From Ehretia macrophylla (taxonomy: Eukaryota > Streptophyta > Magnoliopsida > Boraginales > Ehretiaceae), in NCBI GenBank assembly GCA_037974665.1, contig CM075778.1, positions 12,513,001-12,577,000 on the forward strand: 64,000 nt of DNA, written 5' to 3'. Numbering within the stretch: position 1 is the stretch's first letter; each line of letters opens with the position of its first letter. This document shows, piece after piece, positions 33,769-46,647 of this stretch. Made by a program: the position numbers and the translations under genes. The notes below the pieces were generated by a model. That model was given only the letters and a program-made list of their open reading frames with translations. It was not told the DNA's origin and made no database searches.

Positions 33769-35951
33769 TGTGACGCCCGAGCTTTTTGCCTTGCATTAAC
33801 TTACTGTTGCACCCATTATTTGTGCATTTCCTTCTGTGCTTTATTAACTGTCTTCTTTAGCCACTATTCACTCCATTTTCAAACTGCATTATATTAGTGA
33901 ATTAGCAATTTTATTAAATCATAATAATTATAGTAGGAATGGGAAAAATGTGCAACGGAGCTAGAAGCGATAGGAGTACACATTTGGGAAATATTTTTAG
34001 CAAACTAGGAATAGTGTTACTAAACATAACTTAGTGAATTAATTAGCTAGCATACATTTTACTACCTAGGCTCGTTTTAAGCTAACTAAGCTCGTATTAG
34101 AAGTTAACTTAAGCACCCAACTTAGCCCATTTATTATATACTCAAAACACAACACACATTAGATCATAAATAGCAAAAAAAAAAAAAGAAGGAGTGAATA
34201 GTACCCAGGAACCCGACAGCCCTTCCCTTGCATTTGGGTGATTTTTGCTCCTTCAATTCTTCACTTCAAGCCAAGCCAAGCTAGGAGCACATAGTTTAGG
34301 GTGTTTGCAAGTATCCCGAGAGCTCTTGCGCGCGTTGGTGAGGGATTTCATGACTTTTTGCGCATTTTAAAATTGTTGCTATTTTCTTGATTTGTTAGAA
34401 ATGTGTTCCAATGCTATTGTAATGCTTACCTATGCTATTATACCTTGTATATAAGTGCTAGAGAACGTAGTTGAGCCATTGGTTTACATTTTAAACGGTT
34501 AGAATCGTTAATTTGATTTATAAGGTGAATAGTGACAAAATTCTAGGGTTTTGTGTAATCGCGCGTATTAGCTTGATTCAATACTTCTAATAGATTCCTT
34601 AGTTGCTAATAAAGGTAGTCTAGTAGCCCCGTGCATTCGAATTTCTTTAAATTTACATAGAACGTGAATTAGCCGACTTTAACAAAAGGGTTTCGGGGAT
34701 AATGCGAATCCGGGTGGATTCGGGCTTCACTTTTAGTGTTCTTAGGCTACCTAGGTGCTATAGAAGTCTTGCTAATCCTTGGTTGAAGCCCGGTTGAGGT
34801 ATGTATAGTTCAAAGCTATAAGAGGAAAATTGGGGCTTTCGGGGTAATTGCAGGTAATCGAACGTAATTGCGGGTTGTAAGGGTACCTTAAGGGTTAATT
34901 AGAAGATTGGTATAGCTTCCCCTTGAACATTAATGTGAGTTTGGAAGGAAAACAGATGGAAAAACAAAGGGGTTTAAGGGTAAATTCGTTTGTCACTCAC
35001 ATCTAAGACCTTGGCATGTCTCCAAATGTGTTTAAATGCGGTTTCAGGTTGTTTTGAAGCTTTTAGTATAGTTCTATGTGTACCTTGGATTTTTCCTTTG
35101 TAAACCTCTTAATTGCTTGTATTGAACTACTTCTAATCTATCTGTTTCGAGGTCAACCTACTTTGTTGATCCTCCTACGTGTTATTGCTTATATTGTCAT
35201 CGATATCTTGTCATTGTTAAGTGCATTGTATAGTGGTTGCGCAACCATAGTGTTAGGGTCGGATGTGTTGAATATCGGCTGGGCGGCAGAGGGCTTGCCG
35301 GTGGATATTCAAACTCCGTGCCCTAGTCCCTCATTCGCCTGGTCCAGAGATTGCCAGGGGATGTTGGGTCGTAGGATTATTGAGGTACATCCGGAGTACA
35401 TCCACTGGAGTGTTTGGGGTTATGCCGGCTTATCGTGATCGTGATCGTGGTTCGTGGATCGTGAATGAAGACCAAGTGAAGATTGGAGTATAGGGGTTAA
35501 GTGAAATGTATCATTTTTAATGTGTGGTTGTTTAAGCTATTGTTATTTCTTGAATTGTTTAATTGCTATTATTGTTTAACTGTATTACCTGTTGCATTGC
35601 ACGCCCCGGGACCTTATCCCTCACTGGGCAACAGTATTGCTCATACCTCGATATCATGTTTCAGGAAGTGCTGAGGGTGATCCCCAGCTAGTTGAGGTGG
35701 TAGTGGAAGAAGAACAAGTGCAAGCTGAGCCTTTGCCCTAGTAGCTGTGTGTTTGTTGTCTAAGGTAGATGTGTTTTCTTGTTGCTTTATGGTGTGCTTG
35801 TATTATCGTATTATGATCTATTTTGTGGCCTAAGGGCTATATATGTATGCTTGTAGTTACAAGTTAAAGATAGTTGGTTGTAATAAGTGTAGTAATTCTA
35901 TGGCTTGTAATAACTTTTAAATTACTTCTTTTAATTCCTGCATGCTTGGGG

Positions 35952-36553
35952 TGTAAGAATATAACCAATTTCCCAGAAACGTCTTAACAACAATCAAGTA
36001 GAAAGACAACACTACTCGTTATAACAATTCAATATAACACTTACAAGATAATTGTCCCACCATGCGCTCTCAAGATTAGAGCTTCAATGGCTTCTGGACT
36101 TACAAGAAGAATACAAGAAAGAATGACTAACTTAAGATTGTGTTTTGAGTTGTGTTGTGGATGAAAATGATGAACTAATGCATGCCTATTTATAGAATTC
36201 AGCTAGCCCGCCACAGGAGACTTTCCTATCAAACATTTCAATCTTGGTTGGCTTTACCAACTATGTTCAAAGTATTAACCACCCATATTTATCATATGGG
36301 TGGCTACAATTGACCACATGGGTGGCTAGCATCCAAGTCAACTTCTAGGAAGTTTCCTTTGGTCAAATTGGCTAACTTTAGCATTGCATCAACCCGACGT
36401 CATCTTAGGTAATTCCAAATTCCCGAACTTCTTTCTTGTAGCCATCGCTATCTCTTTTGACCTCATCGACGTTTAAGTCGGAATCATTAATTTATGCTAC
36501 CATATAATTAACGATACTTATTATGAAGAAGTGGATATTGACATATATTAACA
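35952..36553 (-). repeat. Inner Copia 3' LTR
   Basis: 602 bp, + strand start TGTAAGAATATAACC, end ATATATTAACA. It adjoins the run of C (purine tract on the minus strand). Confidence 0.93.
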
Positions 36554-36581
36554 CCCCCCCTCAATGTTCACCTCATGTTGA

Positions 36582-39500
36582 CTAAGCTATTGGGCCAACA
36601 CCCAATGTTTGAAGATGTTTGCTCAATTGGACGCTCCCTAACGCTTTAGTGAAGATATCTGCACAATTATCTTCTGTAGGGCAGTACTCCATATAGATTT
36701 CACCTTCCTCGATCAGTTCCCTCACATAGTGATACTGAATCTCTATGTGTTTTGTTCTAGCATGAAATACCGGATTCTTTGACATGGCTATACAACTCTG
36801 ACTGTCATTTTTCAACATTGTTGCTTCCTCTATTGGAATGCCAATATCAGTCATGATGCGTCGTAGCCAAACAGCTTCACAGGATGCTACACAAGCAGCC
36901 TTGTATTCTGCCTCTGTTGATGAAAGTGCAACGATGGGTTGCTTCTTACTAGCCCATGAGATGACTCCACCACCGAATGTGAATACGTAACCTGTAACAG
37001 ATTTTCTTGAGTCAATATCACCAGCCCAGTCTGAGTCACAGTACCCAGATAAAGTATCTCCAGACTTGTATGATATCCCATACTCCAACGTGCCTTTGAG
37101 ATATTTGAGGATCCACATCCCTGCTTGCCAGTGATTTTGTTTCGGTTTATTTGAAAACCGACTGAGAACTCCCATAGCATAACTAATATCAGGTCTTGTG
37201 TTATAAAGGAAGATTAAACTTCCCACCAACCTTCTGTAGAGCTTGTTATCAACTTGTTCTGAAGGATCGTCAATTGATAACTTTGTATTCACTTCCATCG
37301 GGGTGACAACTGGTTTGCACTCAGACATACCAAATGCAGTCAGAAGCTCACGAACATATCGTTGCTGCGAGATGAAGATAGTATGAGGTTTTTGCCATAC
37401 CTCGATTCCCAAGCAATAATGACGAAGACCAAGATTTGTCATTTCAAATTCTTGGCTCAACCATTCTTGCGTCTTCCGAATATTATCTTCATGGTCACCA
37501 GTGATTACAAGATCATCCACATATAGGACTACAATTACCTTCTTTCCTTGTTCACTTAGAACATACAAGTTGGCCTCTGATTTGCTTCTACAGAAACCAT
37601 GTTGCAAGAAGAAACAGTCTATACGTTTGTACCAAGCTCGTGGTGCTTGCTTTAACCCATATAAAGCCTTTTTCAATTTGCAGACTTTTTCTTCTTCACC
37701 TGGTATTTGGAAGCCAGGGGGTTGTGCAACGTAGACTTCTTCTTCAAGTTGCCCATTAAGAAAAGCTGACTTGACATCCATTTGATGTACAATCCATTCA
37801 TAATGCGCGGCAGCTGCAACAACTAGCCTGATTGTTGACATTTTTGCTGTTGGAGCAAAGGTTTCATATACATCAAAACCTTCGACTTGCGAAAATTCTT
37901 GTGCTACAAGGCGTGCCTTGTATTTTTCAAGACTTCCATTTGCCTTGTACTTCACTTTCCAGATCCATTTGGTGCCGATAATTTTTATGTTCGGTGGCTT
38001 TTCAACGATCTCCCAAGTATCATTTTTCATGATACTATCATACTCGGCTTGCATAGCTGCTCTCCAATTTGGATCTGACATGGCTTCCTCTACAGTTACC
38101 GGTTCTTTTACCGTCTTGATGATTTGGGTCATCAAAGCCATGTTTACTAGTTGTTGTCCTGATCTGTTCTGCTCCTCTATTCTCTTTGATTGTCTTAGTC
38201 CATCAGGATGTGGACTATCATCAGTAATTCCTGAATTTCTTCCATCAAAGAGCTATTGGAACCACTTCGGTTGTGGTTTCCTTGTGGGTACAACAGGTTG
38301 GTCTTCAGTCTACTCATCATTAGAGACTTCTTCATTGTTCAACGGTCGTTGTTCAGGCACTTGGTGGATTACTTCATCAGTTGATGACGAAATGGCAGGA
38401 CCGCTATCCTCCATTGAGTGTGGTCGCTCATTAAATACCACATCTCGGCTTATGATCACCTTCTTGGCCTTTACATCATAGAGTCTGTATGCTTTAGACT
38501 ATTCACTATATCCCAAGAAAATGCCCTTCTTGCTCTTGTCATCCAATTTCTTTCGATTTTCATTTGGAATGTGTACAAAACACTCACACCCAAATTTTCT
38601 TAAATAAGACACAGAAGGTTTCGTACCATAATAAGTCTCATTAGGAGTCTTATCGTTGAGTGCCCTGGTTGAGCACCGATTGAGGATGTATACCGCTGTG
38701 TTGACTGCTTCAGCCCAGAATGTGTCAGGTAGGCCAGCACCTTTCAACATGCATCGAGCCATTTCTACAATTGTTCGATTTCTTCGTTCCACAACTCCAT
38801 TTTGTTGTGGTATGTATGGAGCAGTCAATTGGCGCTTAATCCCAAGCTTGTTGCAGTAGTTAGTGAACTCTGTAGAACAGAATTCCCTCACACGATCGGT
38901 ACGAAGTTTCTTCAACTGAGTTGTGTTCTCATTTGTCATAAGTTTGTGCCACACTTTAAATTTTTCAAGAGCATCAGCCTTGTCCCGAAGGAAGTACACC
39001 CACATCTTCCTACTATAATCGTCGACTAACAGTATAAAGTAGGAAGATCCTCCCAACGCTGTCGTAGTCATTTTTCCGCAGAGGTCAGCATGTACCAACT
39101 CTAGAGGAGCCTTTGATTGGTTATGACTCTCCTTGGGAAATGACTATCTATGTTGTTTGCCCAGCATACAAGCTTCACATGGTCCTTCAATTTCTTCAAT
39201 TGAAGGCAAGTCGGTCACCATCTTTTTCTTTTGCATTTCCTTTAACACAGGATAGGAAATGTGCCCGAACCTTTCATGCCAAAGTTGACTTGTTTTGGCA
39301 TCCACGACAGCAGAAAGAGAGCTGATTTCGTAAAGTTTATTTTTGCGAATACCTTTACTCACGATATTTTGATCCTTGTCAAGAATCAAAGCTTCCGTCT
39401 TCTTGAACCACACTTCTAGATCATTATCTGTAATAGCAGCTACAGATAGCAAATTTCTAGTGATCTGGGGTACAAAGAGTACGTTGGACAGCTTCTTGCT

Positions 39501-40631
39501 TCCTCCATCTTTAGACACGAGCGAGATGGTTCCAGTGCCCTCAACGGGACACCTAGCATTATTCCCGACGATAACATTCATTGGTTCTTGTAGAGGTTTT
39601 ATGGAGTCATATAACTCCTTCTTGCTGGTCATTTGTCGGGAAGCTCCACTATCTAACACCCATGCACTTGTTTGATGTACATGTGCGCTAGTACACGTTT
39701 TCTCCGATACATCTGTTACAGTAAACAGATGCACTTTCGTTTCAGCCGTATTGGCAGATTCTTTATTTCTCCAATTTGGCTTTAAAGTTCCGTTCTTCTC
39801 GTCATGGATTCGTTTCCTGCAATCTTTGACAGTATGACCTTTCTTATTGCAGTAGTAGCACGATCCAGAGAATGTCTTCTTCTTTGCTTTCTTCTTTTCT
39901 TCTTGGTTACTCTTCGCCTTGGCTGTAAAGGCAGAGTCAAGTTGATTTTCTTTGCTCCTCAGCCTCATCTCCTCCTCCATCAACATGGCAGTGAATTCTT
40001 CAAACGTCAAAGGAAGAATGCAAACTTGTGTATTGAGTGCTGTCACAAGGCCGTCAAATTTTGGAGGCAACACTCTAATGCACCTTTGAGCTAGTTCCTC
40101 GGTTGATTTGGCAATACCAACTGCAGCCATTTGATCACGTAGGTTTTTCATCCTACTGATAAATGACTCAACTGCTTCATGTTCACTTAATCTCTCAGCA
40201 GCTAACTGATTCTCCAAGTTCTGAATGTGAGTCTGGTTCCTTGTTTCATACTGATTTCTCAGTATGTTCCAAGCTTCAGTTGCCTTGGTTGTGTGTTGAA
40301 TTAGAGTAAGGACAGAATCTTGAACACTTGTTACAATTGCACAAAGTGCATCAGCATTTCATCTCCTCCATTCTTTAACAAGCTGAGGATCTGGAGGTGT
40401 GACCTTTTTTGTGTCATCTTCAGCACGAACTACAACTGGTTCTGCATCTGTGCCTAACACTGTATCAAGGAGTTTGTAGGAGTCCAGAACTATAGTGATT
40501 TTGAACTTCCACAAAAGATAGTTCGTGCCATCAAGCTTTCCTTCTGTGAAGGTAGGGGGACGGATACGAATTGTCGGTACTAAACCAGAACTAGAACTGG
40601 TAGAAGAAGAACTAGCACCTTGAGTAGTCAT
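36582..40631 (-). pseudogene. Inner Copia gag-pol, one frame with five nonsense codons
   Basis: From ATG at 40,631 to the stop at 36,582 a single frame of 1,350 codons runs without a frameshift, but has in-frame stops at 40,359 (TGA), 39,144, 38,499, 38,310 and 38,253 (all TAG). Domains in order: gag (LDGTNYLLWKFKITIVLDSY), CCHC knuckle CYYCNKKGHTVKDC, protease WVLDSGASRQMT, integrase HHCC (WHERFGHISY to CEACMLGKQHR) and core (VHADLCGKM, VVERRNRT), RT (VDVKSAFLNG-like block MDVKSAFLNG and YVDDLVITGDHED) and RNase H ending ADIFTKALGSVQL. All domains of an autonomous Copia are present. The stops make this copy non-functional as read. Confidence 0.93.
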
Positions 40632-40678
40632 AGTTGTTGAGCTTTACTAGACAAGATTGTTGTTAAGAGCCCCTTAAG

Positions 40679-40690
40679 CTCTTGATACCA
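40679..40690 (-). other. Primer-binding site of the inner Copia
   Basis: Minus-strand TGGTATCAAGAG immediately after the 5' LTR, matching the 3' end of initiator tRNA-Met except for an extra A relative to TGGTATCAGAG. Confidence 0.8.
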
Positions 40691-41292
40691 TGCAAGAATA
40701 TAACCAATTTCCTAGAAACGTCTTAACAACAATCAAGTAGAAAGACAACACTACTCGTTATAACAATTCAATATAACACTTACAAGATAATTGTCCTACC
40801 GTGCGCTCTCAAGATTAGAGCTTCAATGGCTTCTGGACTTACAAGAAGAATACAAGAAAGAAAAACTAACTTAGGATTGTGTTTTGAGTTGTGTTGTGGA
40901 TTAAAATGATGAACTAATGCATGCCTATTTATAGAATTCAGCTAGCCCGTCACAGGAGACTTTCCTATCAAACATTTCAATCTTGGTTGGCTTTACCAAC
41001 CATGTTCAAAGTATTAAACACTCATATTTATCACATGGGTGGCTACAATTGACCACATGGGTGGCTAGCATCCAAGTCAACTTCTAGGAAGTTTCCTTTG
41101 GTCAAATTGGCTAACTTTAGCATTGCATCAACCCGACGTCATCTTAGGTAATTCCAAATTCCCGAACTTCTTTCTTGTAGCCATCGCGATCTCTTTTGAC
41201 CTCATCGACGTTTAAGTCGGAATCATTAATTTATGTTACCATATAATTAACGATACTTATTATGAAGAGGTGAATATTGACATATATCAACA
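40691..41292 (-). repeat. Inner Copia 5' LTR
   Basis: 602 bp, + strand start TGCAAGAATATAACC, end ATATATCAACA. It carries a minus-strand TATA box and is the expected promoter LTR. Confidence 0.93.
40926..40933 (-). promoter_or_regulatory. TATA box of the inner Copia 5' LTR
   Basis: TATAAATA on the minus strand, followed by GGCATGC. The same box is conserved in the other LTR at about 36,187. Position inside the LTR fits a U3 core promoter; activity is not shown. Confidence 0.55.
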
Positions 41293-41613
41293 TGGGGTGT
41301 GTATGTTAGTTGTATGTTTGGTTTCAACTTCTAAGATTGTTCCAATGTTAATTTAGAATGGTATGATGAATGAGTTTATGAAGTTGTTAAGTTGGTTGCA
41401 TGCTTGTGTGAATCTGAACTTTCGTTTGTTTCCTGGCTTGGATGGCCTTGAACCTTGGAATTTTAACTATAAAAGCTTGTTTTAGTATATTGTGGCTATT
41501 TTTAGCATTTACAGGTTTCCAAAAATGTCCGCGGTACAGAGGAGACTCTATCCGTTTATCGGGTCCAGACTTAACCTTTAGCGTGGGGTTGGGTCGGGGC
41601 GTTACATTTTAGG

Positions 41614-41625
41614 TGGTATCAGAGC
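41614..41625 (+). other. Primer-binding site of the Gypsy element
   Basis: TGGTATCAGAGC, a perfect 12-nt match to the initiator tRNA-Met complement, 7 bp after the 5' LTR end (GTTACA, 41,606). Confidence 0.95.
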
Positions 41626-41974
41626 TATAGATTGCATGAAGCCGGGTTAAATTTCTCGGTCTGTGGGTAGGGGTCTGCTATGTGATTTTGTGATTGTATG
41701 AAACTGTAGTTCTTTAATTTGCCTAAGTGAAATTTGAATTGGGAATGAACGTGCTAGTATGACAATGGAATGCGAAAGGTCTTTAAGAGTTAATATTTGA
41801 AAGTGAAAAGTCTAGAATGTCAAGCATGATTAAGTGACTATCAATCTCTTGTATGTGAACATTCTTCTAATGTAATATGTGACTTATGTGGATTTATTTG
41901 AACTTCTTCCTATGTGCTTTACCTGCAATTTATGTAAATGCCTATCATAATACTTTGCATTCTAGTTGTTTGAA

Positions 41975-44900
41975 ATGAGGAGAAGGGGCAGACCGGGGAG
42001 AGAGCCGGAAGAAGCTCCTAGGCAGGGTGTTCCGGGAGATGGTAAAGGTGTAGCAGAGAATGCACTACCACAGGGACCAGAACCCAGCACTGCACAGATT
42101 CTGGCTACTGCTATGAATACCATTGCCCAGTTCGTAACTCAGCAGGGTCAGACAGGGGCTACTAGAGGTAATCAGGCTGCCAGAGCTGAGGGTAGTGGTG
42201 CTACTAGAGTTAATTTGTATGACAGATTTTTACATCACGGGGCCTACAGCTTCTTTGGAGAACCTGATGATATGAAGGCCGAATTGTGGTTGAGGAAATT
42301 TGAAAGGGTGGCTACAATTCTCGAGTGCAGCGATGAGAGGAAAATTATTTATGCCACATTTCTTTTGGAGGGTGATGCCGAGGAAAGGTGGCGTACTATT
42401 AATGAGAAATGGGAAGTTGAGATGGTTCAACATTCGTGGGCTGACTTCGTTTGAGAGTTCCGAGATAAATATATATCAGTGGTTGCCCGTGAGAGATGTC
42501 AGGCAGAGTTCATAGCTTTGAAATAGGGAAATATGACAATAGATCAATATGAGGCTGCTTTTACTAGGCTTTCTCGTTATGTGCCGGCTTTGGTACAACC
42601 AGAGGACATGAAGATGCAGAGATTCATTATGGGATTGAGGAATGATATTATGCTTAATCTGTCTGCGAATGATTACCCTAACTATGCTGCAGTGGTCAGA
42701 GCCGTCTCGAGGTATGAAAAAAGCAAGGAAGACGTGTTAGCAGAGACTAGTCAGTCGAGTAAGCGTCAGTTCCAGTCTCAGAGTTAGGGGTACCAGAGGC
42801 AGACGATTCCAGTAGGGCAGAGTCCACAGCTGAGGCAGACACAGAGTTATACAGGGCCCATTCAGACTTAGTCGCGACCAGCCCAAAGTCAGAGTCAAGG
42901 GTAAACCCGACCGGTAGTAGTTCGTTCTCAACAGGGTAGTTCAGCTACCTCTACTTACAGAGCTCCCTCGGGAGGCACTGTTGCAAGACGTCACCAGCAG
43001 TGCAGCTTCTGTCAACGCCAGGGTCATACTGAGGAGAACTGCCAGAAATTCAAGAATACCAGGGGTCAGACATTTGGTCAAGGCAATCAGACCAGGGGTT
43101 CAGTTGCAGCACCAGTACCGCGGGGTCAGGCCCGAGTATTTGCCTTAGATGCAGAAGAGCTTTCGGATACGACCGCTGTAGTAGAAGGTACTTTTCTTCT
43201 TAATGATCAATCAGTTAAAGTTTTAATTGATTCTGGGGCTTCGCATTCATTTATTACACCTGTATGTGCACAAAATGCTAAGTTGAAACATGATAAACTG
43301 TTGCATGATATTGTGGTTTATACACCTATGGGGCCGAAGTTTGTCACCAAATCTATCTGCAAGGCATGTAATATTTTTATTCAAGGTCGTGTTTTTCCTG
43401 CCGATTTAATTATTCTACCTTTCCACCACTTTGAAATTATATTGGGGATGGACTGGTTAGGTAGATATTATGCTCAACTCGATTGTAGAAAGAAGATTGT
43501 GAAACTAGAAATGCCCGACCAGCCCGTACTTGAAATAGTTGGTAGTAGAAAATCTACGGGAACTCCTATCATATCTTCTATTAAAGCATCAAAAATGTTA
43601 GGTAAGTGTTGTGAGGCTTACTTTGCTTATTTGATTAATCAACCTGGTGATCAATTGAAACTGAATGATGTACCTATTGTGAGAGAGTTTCCGGGGGTGT
43701 TTCCTAAAGAATTACCTGGTTTACCACCTGATAAAGAGATAGAGTTTATGATCGACTTATTACCAGGGACTACACCTATCTCTAGGACTCCGTACAGAAT
43801 GGCTCCACCTGAGTTGCAAGAATTAAAAATTCAGTTGCAGGGTTTACTTGAGAAGGGATTCATTCAGCCGAGTTCTTCACCTTGGGGTGCACCGGTCTTA
43901 TTTGTTAAAAAGAAAGACGGATCTCTTCGGTTATTCATTGATTATCGGGGTCTTAATCAGATAACTATCAAAAACAAATATCCATTGCCTTTGATTGAGG
44001 AATTATTTGATCAGCTGCAAGGTGCCAGGGTATTTTCTAAATTTGATCTGAGGCAGGGCTATTACCAGTTAAGGATTAAGTCTGATGATGTTCCCAAAAC
44101 TGCTTTCAGAACTCGGTATGGTCATTATGAGTTTGTTGTTCTGCCGTTTGGGTTAACTAATGCTCCTGCCGCATTTATGGATTTGATGCAGAGAGTATTC
44201 CATCCATATCTGGATCAGTTTGTAGTTATTTTCATTGATGATATTCTTGTCTATTCTAAATTTGAGGCGGAACATGAACAACATCTTAGAATTATGTTGC
44301 AGACTCTTCAGGAGCATCGGTTATTTGCAAAGTTTAACAAATGTGAGTTCTGGTTAAGGCAAGTCACTTTTCTGGGCCACATTATTTCTCAGGATGGAAT
44401 TTCTGTTGATCCAGCAAAGATTGAGGTTGTCATGGCATGGAAACAACCGGAGACTATTACAGAAATTCACAGTTTTCTAGGTTTAGCGGGTTATTACAGA
44501 AGGTTTGTCAAGGATTTCTCTAAAATTGTTGGACCTTTGACTCAACTCACTCGGAAGAAGACTATATTTGACTGGAATGAGAAATGTGAGACTAGCTTCC
44601 AGGAATTAAAGAAGAGATTAACCAAAGCTCCTATTCTCGCTCTACCTGAGGGTACCGATAATCTGGTAATCTATAGTGACGCTTCTAAAGAAGGTTTGGG
44701 CTGTGTATTGATGCAGAATCGGAGAGTTATTGCTTATGCTTCCGGAAAACTGAAACCTTATGAACTTAATTACCCGACGCATGTTCTCGAGCTTGCAGCT
44801 ATCATCTTTGCATTAAAGAAATGACGTCACTATCTTTGGGGTAATAAATTTGAAATCTTTGCTGATCACAAGAGTCTGAAATATCTCTTTTCTCAGAAAG

Positions 44901-46645
44901 AGTTGAATATGAGGCAGAGGTGTTGGTTGAAGTTGCTTGAGGATTATAATTGCACTATCAATTATCTGCCAGGTAAGGCTAATATTGTTGCTGATGCCTT
45001 AAGCCGAAAGGCTACAGTTGCTAGTCTAATCATCAAAAATTGGGAATTCATGGAGGAATTATGTTTATAGAGGCTCAACACTTCAGATTCTGGTATTCAA
45101 TTTGCAAGTTTGCGTATTCAGTCTCTTTTATTATCCAGAATTAGAGAGGCTCAGCAAGCTGATCAGCAATTGATGGAAATCTTAGAAAAGTCGAAAGGGG
45201 GAGAGTCCGATTTCAAATTACATGATGATGGACTTCTTAAGTTCAAAGGCAGAATTTGTATTCCTTCTGAGCCAGCTTTAAAGAAAGAAATTCTTGCATA
45301 TGCTCATAATTCTAAGTATACAATCCATCCAGGCAGTACCAAGATGTACAGAGATCTGAAACAGAACTACTGGTGGAACAACATGAAGAGAGAGATTGCT
45401 GACTATGTTGCTAAATGTCTTACATGTCAGAAAGTTAAAGCTGAACATCAGAGACTAGCAGGGTTGTTGCAGCCGTTGGCCATTCCTGTTTGGAAATGGG
45501 ACCACATTACCATGGATTTCGTGTCAGATTTACCGCGGTCTTCGAAAGGTCATGATTCAGTCTGGGTTGTTGTGGATAGATTGACCAAAACCTCTCATTT
45601 TATTGCTACAAAGAAAACTGAATCTCTTGACAAGTTGGCTGAAATTTATGTTGAGAATATTGTTAGACTTCATGGGATTCCCAAGAGTATTGTGTCAGAT
45701 AGAGATCCCACATTCACATCTCAGTTCTGGCAGAAGATTCAGAAAGCTTTGGGCACGACATTGAACTTCAGTACCTCTCATCATCCTCAAACTGATGGAC
45801 AATCTGAAAGAACTATCTTAATACTTGAGGATATGCTCCGAGCGTGCATTCTGGACTTCGGTAAGAGTTGGGAAAAATACTTACCTCTTGCAGAATTTGC
45901 TTATAACAACAGTTATCAAGCTACTATCGATATGGCACCGTATGAACCTTTGTATGGGCGGAAATGCAGATCTCCTTTATATTGGGATGAAGTTGGAGAG
46001 TTGAAATCTAGTGATCCTACTTTATTGCCAGAGATGAATAGAATGATTGATAATGTTCAGCTTATCAGAAAAAGAATGCTTACAGCACAGAGTCGACAAA
46101 AGAGTTATGCAGATAGACGCCGTCGTGATCTAAAATTTGCCGTAGGGGATCGGGTATTTCTGAAATTTTTTCCTCGCAAGGGCTTGATTCGGCATGGCAA
46201 GGGAGGTAAACTTAGTCCTCGTTACGTGGGACCGTTTGAAACAATTGACACTGTTGGTGAATTGGCTTATCGACTAGCTTTGCCTCCTAGCCCGGGCAGA
46301 ATTCATGATGTCTTCCATGTTTCTATTCTTCGGAAGTATCAGCCAGATCCTTCTCATGTTCTTGAGCCCGAGCCATTAGAGATCAGTGAAACTTTGACCT
46401 ACACGGAGAAACCTCTTCAGATTGTTGATCAGAAAGTTCAGGAGCTGAGGAGTAAAAGCATTATGATGGTTAAAGTTCTGTGGGATCATCATGGGTTGGA
46501 GGATGCTACCTGGGAAAAAGAGGATCAGATGCGAGATCGATATCCAGAGTTATTCCCCGAATCATGTAGGAATTTCGTGGACGCAATTAGTTTAAGGAGG
46601 AGAGGATGTGACGCCCGAGCTTTTTTCCTTGCATTAACTTACTGA
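41975..46645 (+). pseudogene. Gypsy gag-pol (chromovirus), one frame with seven nonsense codons
   Basis: One frame runs 4,671 nt from ATG at 41,975 without frameshift. In-frame stops fall at 42,452 (TGA), 42,524, 42,785 and 42,869 (TAG), 42,902 (TAA), 44,822 (TGA) and 45,068 (TAG). Domains: retrotransposon gag (FFGEPDDMKAELWLRKFERV), zinc knuckle [14 protein letters not shown] (43,001-43,042), protease [12 protein letters not shown] (about 43,220), RT ([20 protein letters not shown] and [13 protein letters not shown], the FIDD variant of YxDD), RNase H ([24 protein letters not shown]), integrase zinc motif (HPGSTKM to CLTCQKVK), catalytic core (MDFVSDLP; IVSDRDPTFTSQFW; SHHPQTDGQSERT) and a C-terminal chromodomain-like end (VKVLWDHHGLEDATWEKED). 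The final TGA lies in the rearranged LTR stub. Non-functional as read. Confidence 0.93.
46596..46645 (+). other. Gypsy purine tract and 36-bp 3' LTR stub
   Basis: AGGAGGAGAGGA (about 46,596-46,607) is followed by TGTGACGCCCGAGC and the next ~22 bp of the LTR up to CTTACT. There the sequence leaves the LTR (which would continue GTTGCACCC) and, after GAAT, enters the copied flank. The gag-pol stop TGA at 46,643-46,645 is made by this junction. Confidence 0.88.
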
Positions 46646-46647
46646 AT

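Larger units (their letters stand above)
35952..41292 (-). mobile_element. Inner Copia retrotransposon, structurally complete
   Basis: Two 602-bp LTRs (35,952-36,553 and 40,691-41,292) flank a 4.1-kb interior. TGGGG lies at both outer edges (35,947-35,951 and 41,293-41,297). On the minus strand a primer-binding site TGGTATCAAGAG (40,679-40,690) follows the 5' LTR, and a G-run purine tract (about 36,554-36,563) precedes the 3' LTR. By eye the LTRs differ at about 15-20 sites, making this one of the youngest insertions here. It sits in the Gypsy 5' LTR in the opposite orientation. Confidence 0.95.
33769..41606 (+). repeat. Gypsy 5' LTR, split by the inner Copia
   Basis: Starts TGTGACGCCCGAGC and ends GGGGCGTTACA. 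The left part is 33,769-35,951; the right part resumes at 41,298 after the inner Copia and the duplicated TGGGG. The uninterrupted 3' LTR shows the joined sequence GCTTGGGGTGTGTATG at about 49,196. A 120-aa open frame inside (35,076-35,438) has a near twin in the 3' LTR, but I recognise no domain. Confidence 0.9.

Noticed and set aside
35076..35438. 120-aa open frame as a host gene
   Set aside because: It lies wholly inside a Gypsy LTR and recurs in the other LTR; no domain is recognised.
38301..38500. Inner Copia stops as programmed readthrough sites
   Set aside because: Five stops at scattered sites across gag, integrase and the RT linker are not a gag-pol readthrough design; Copia normally has one continuous frame.
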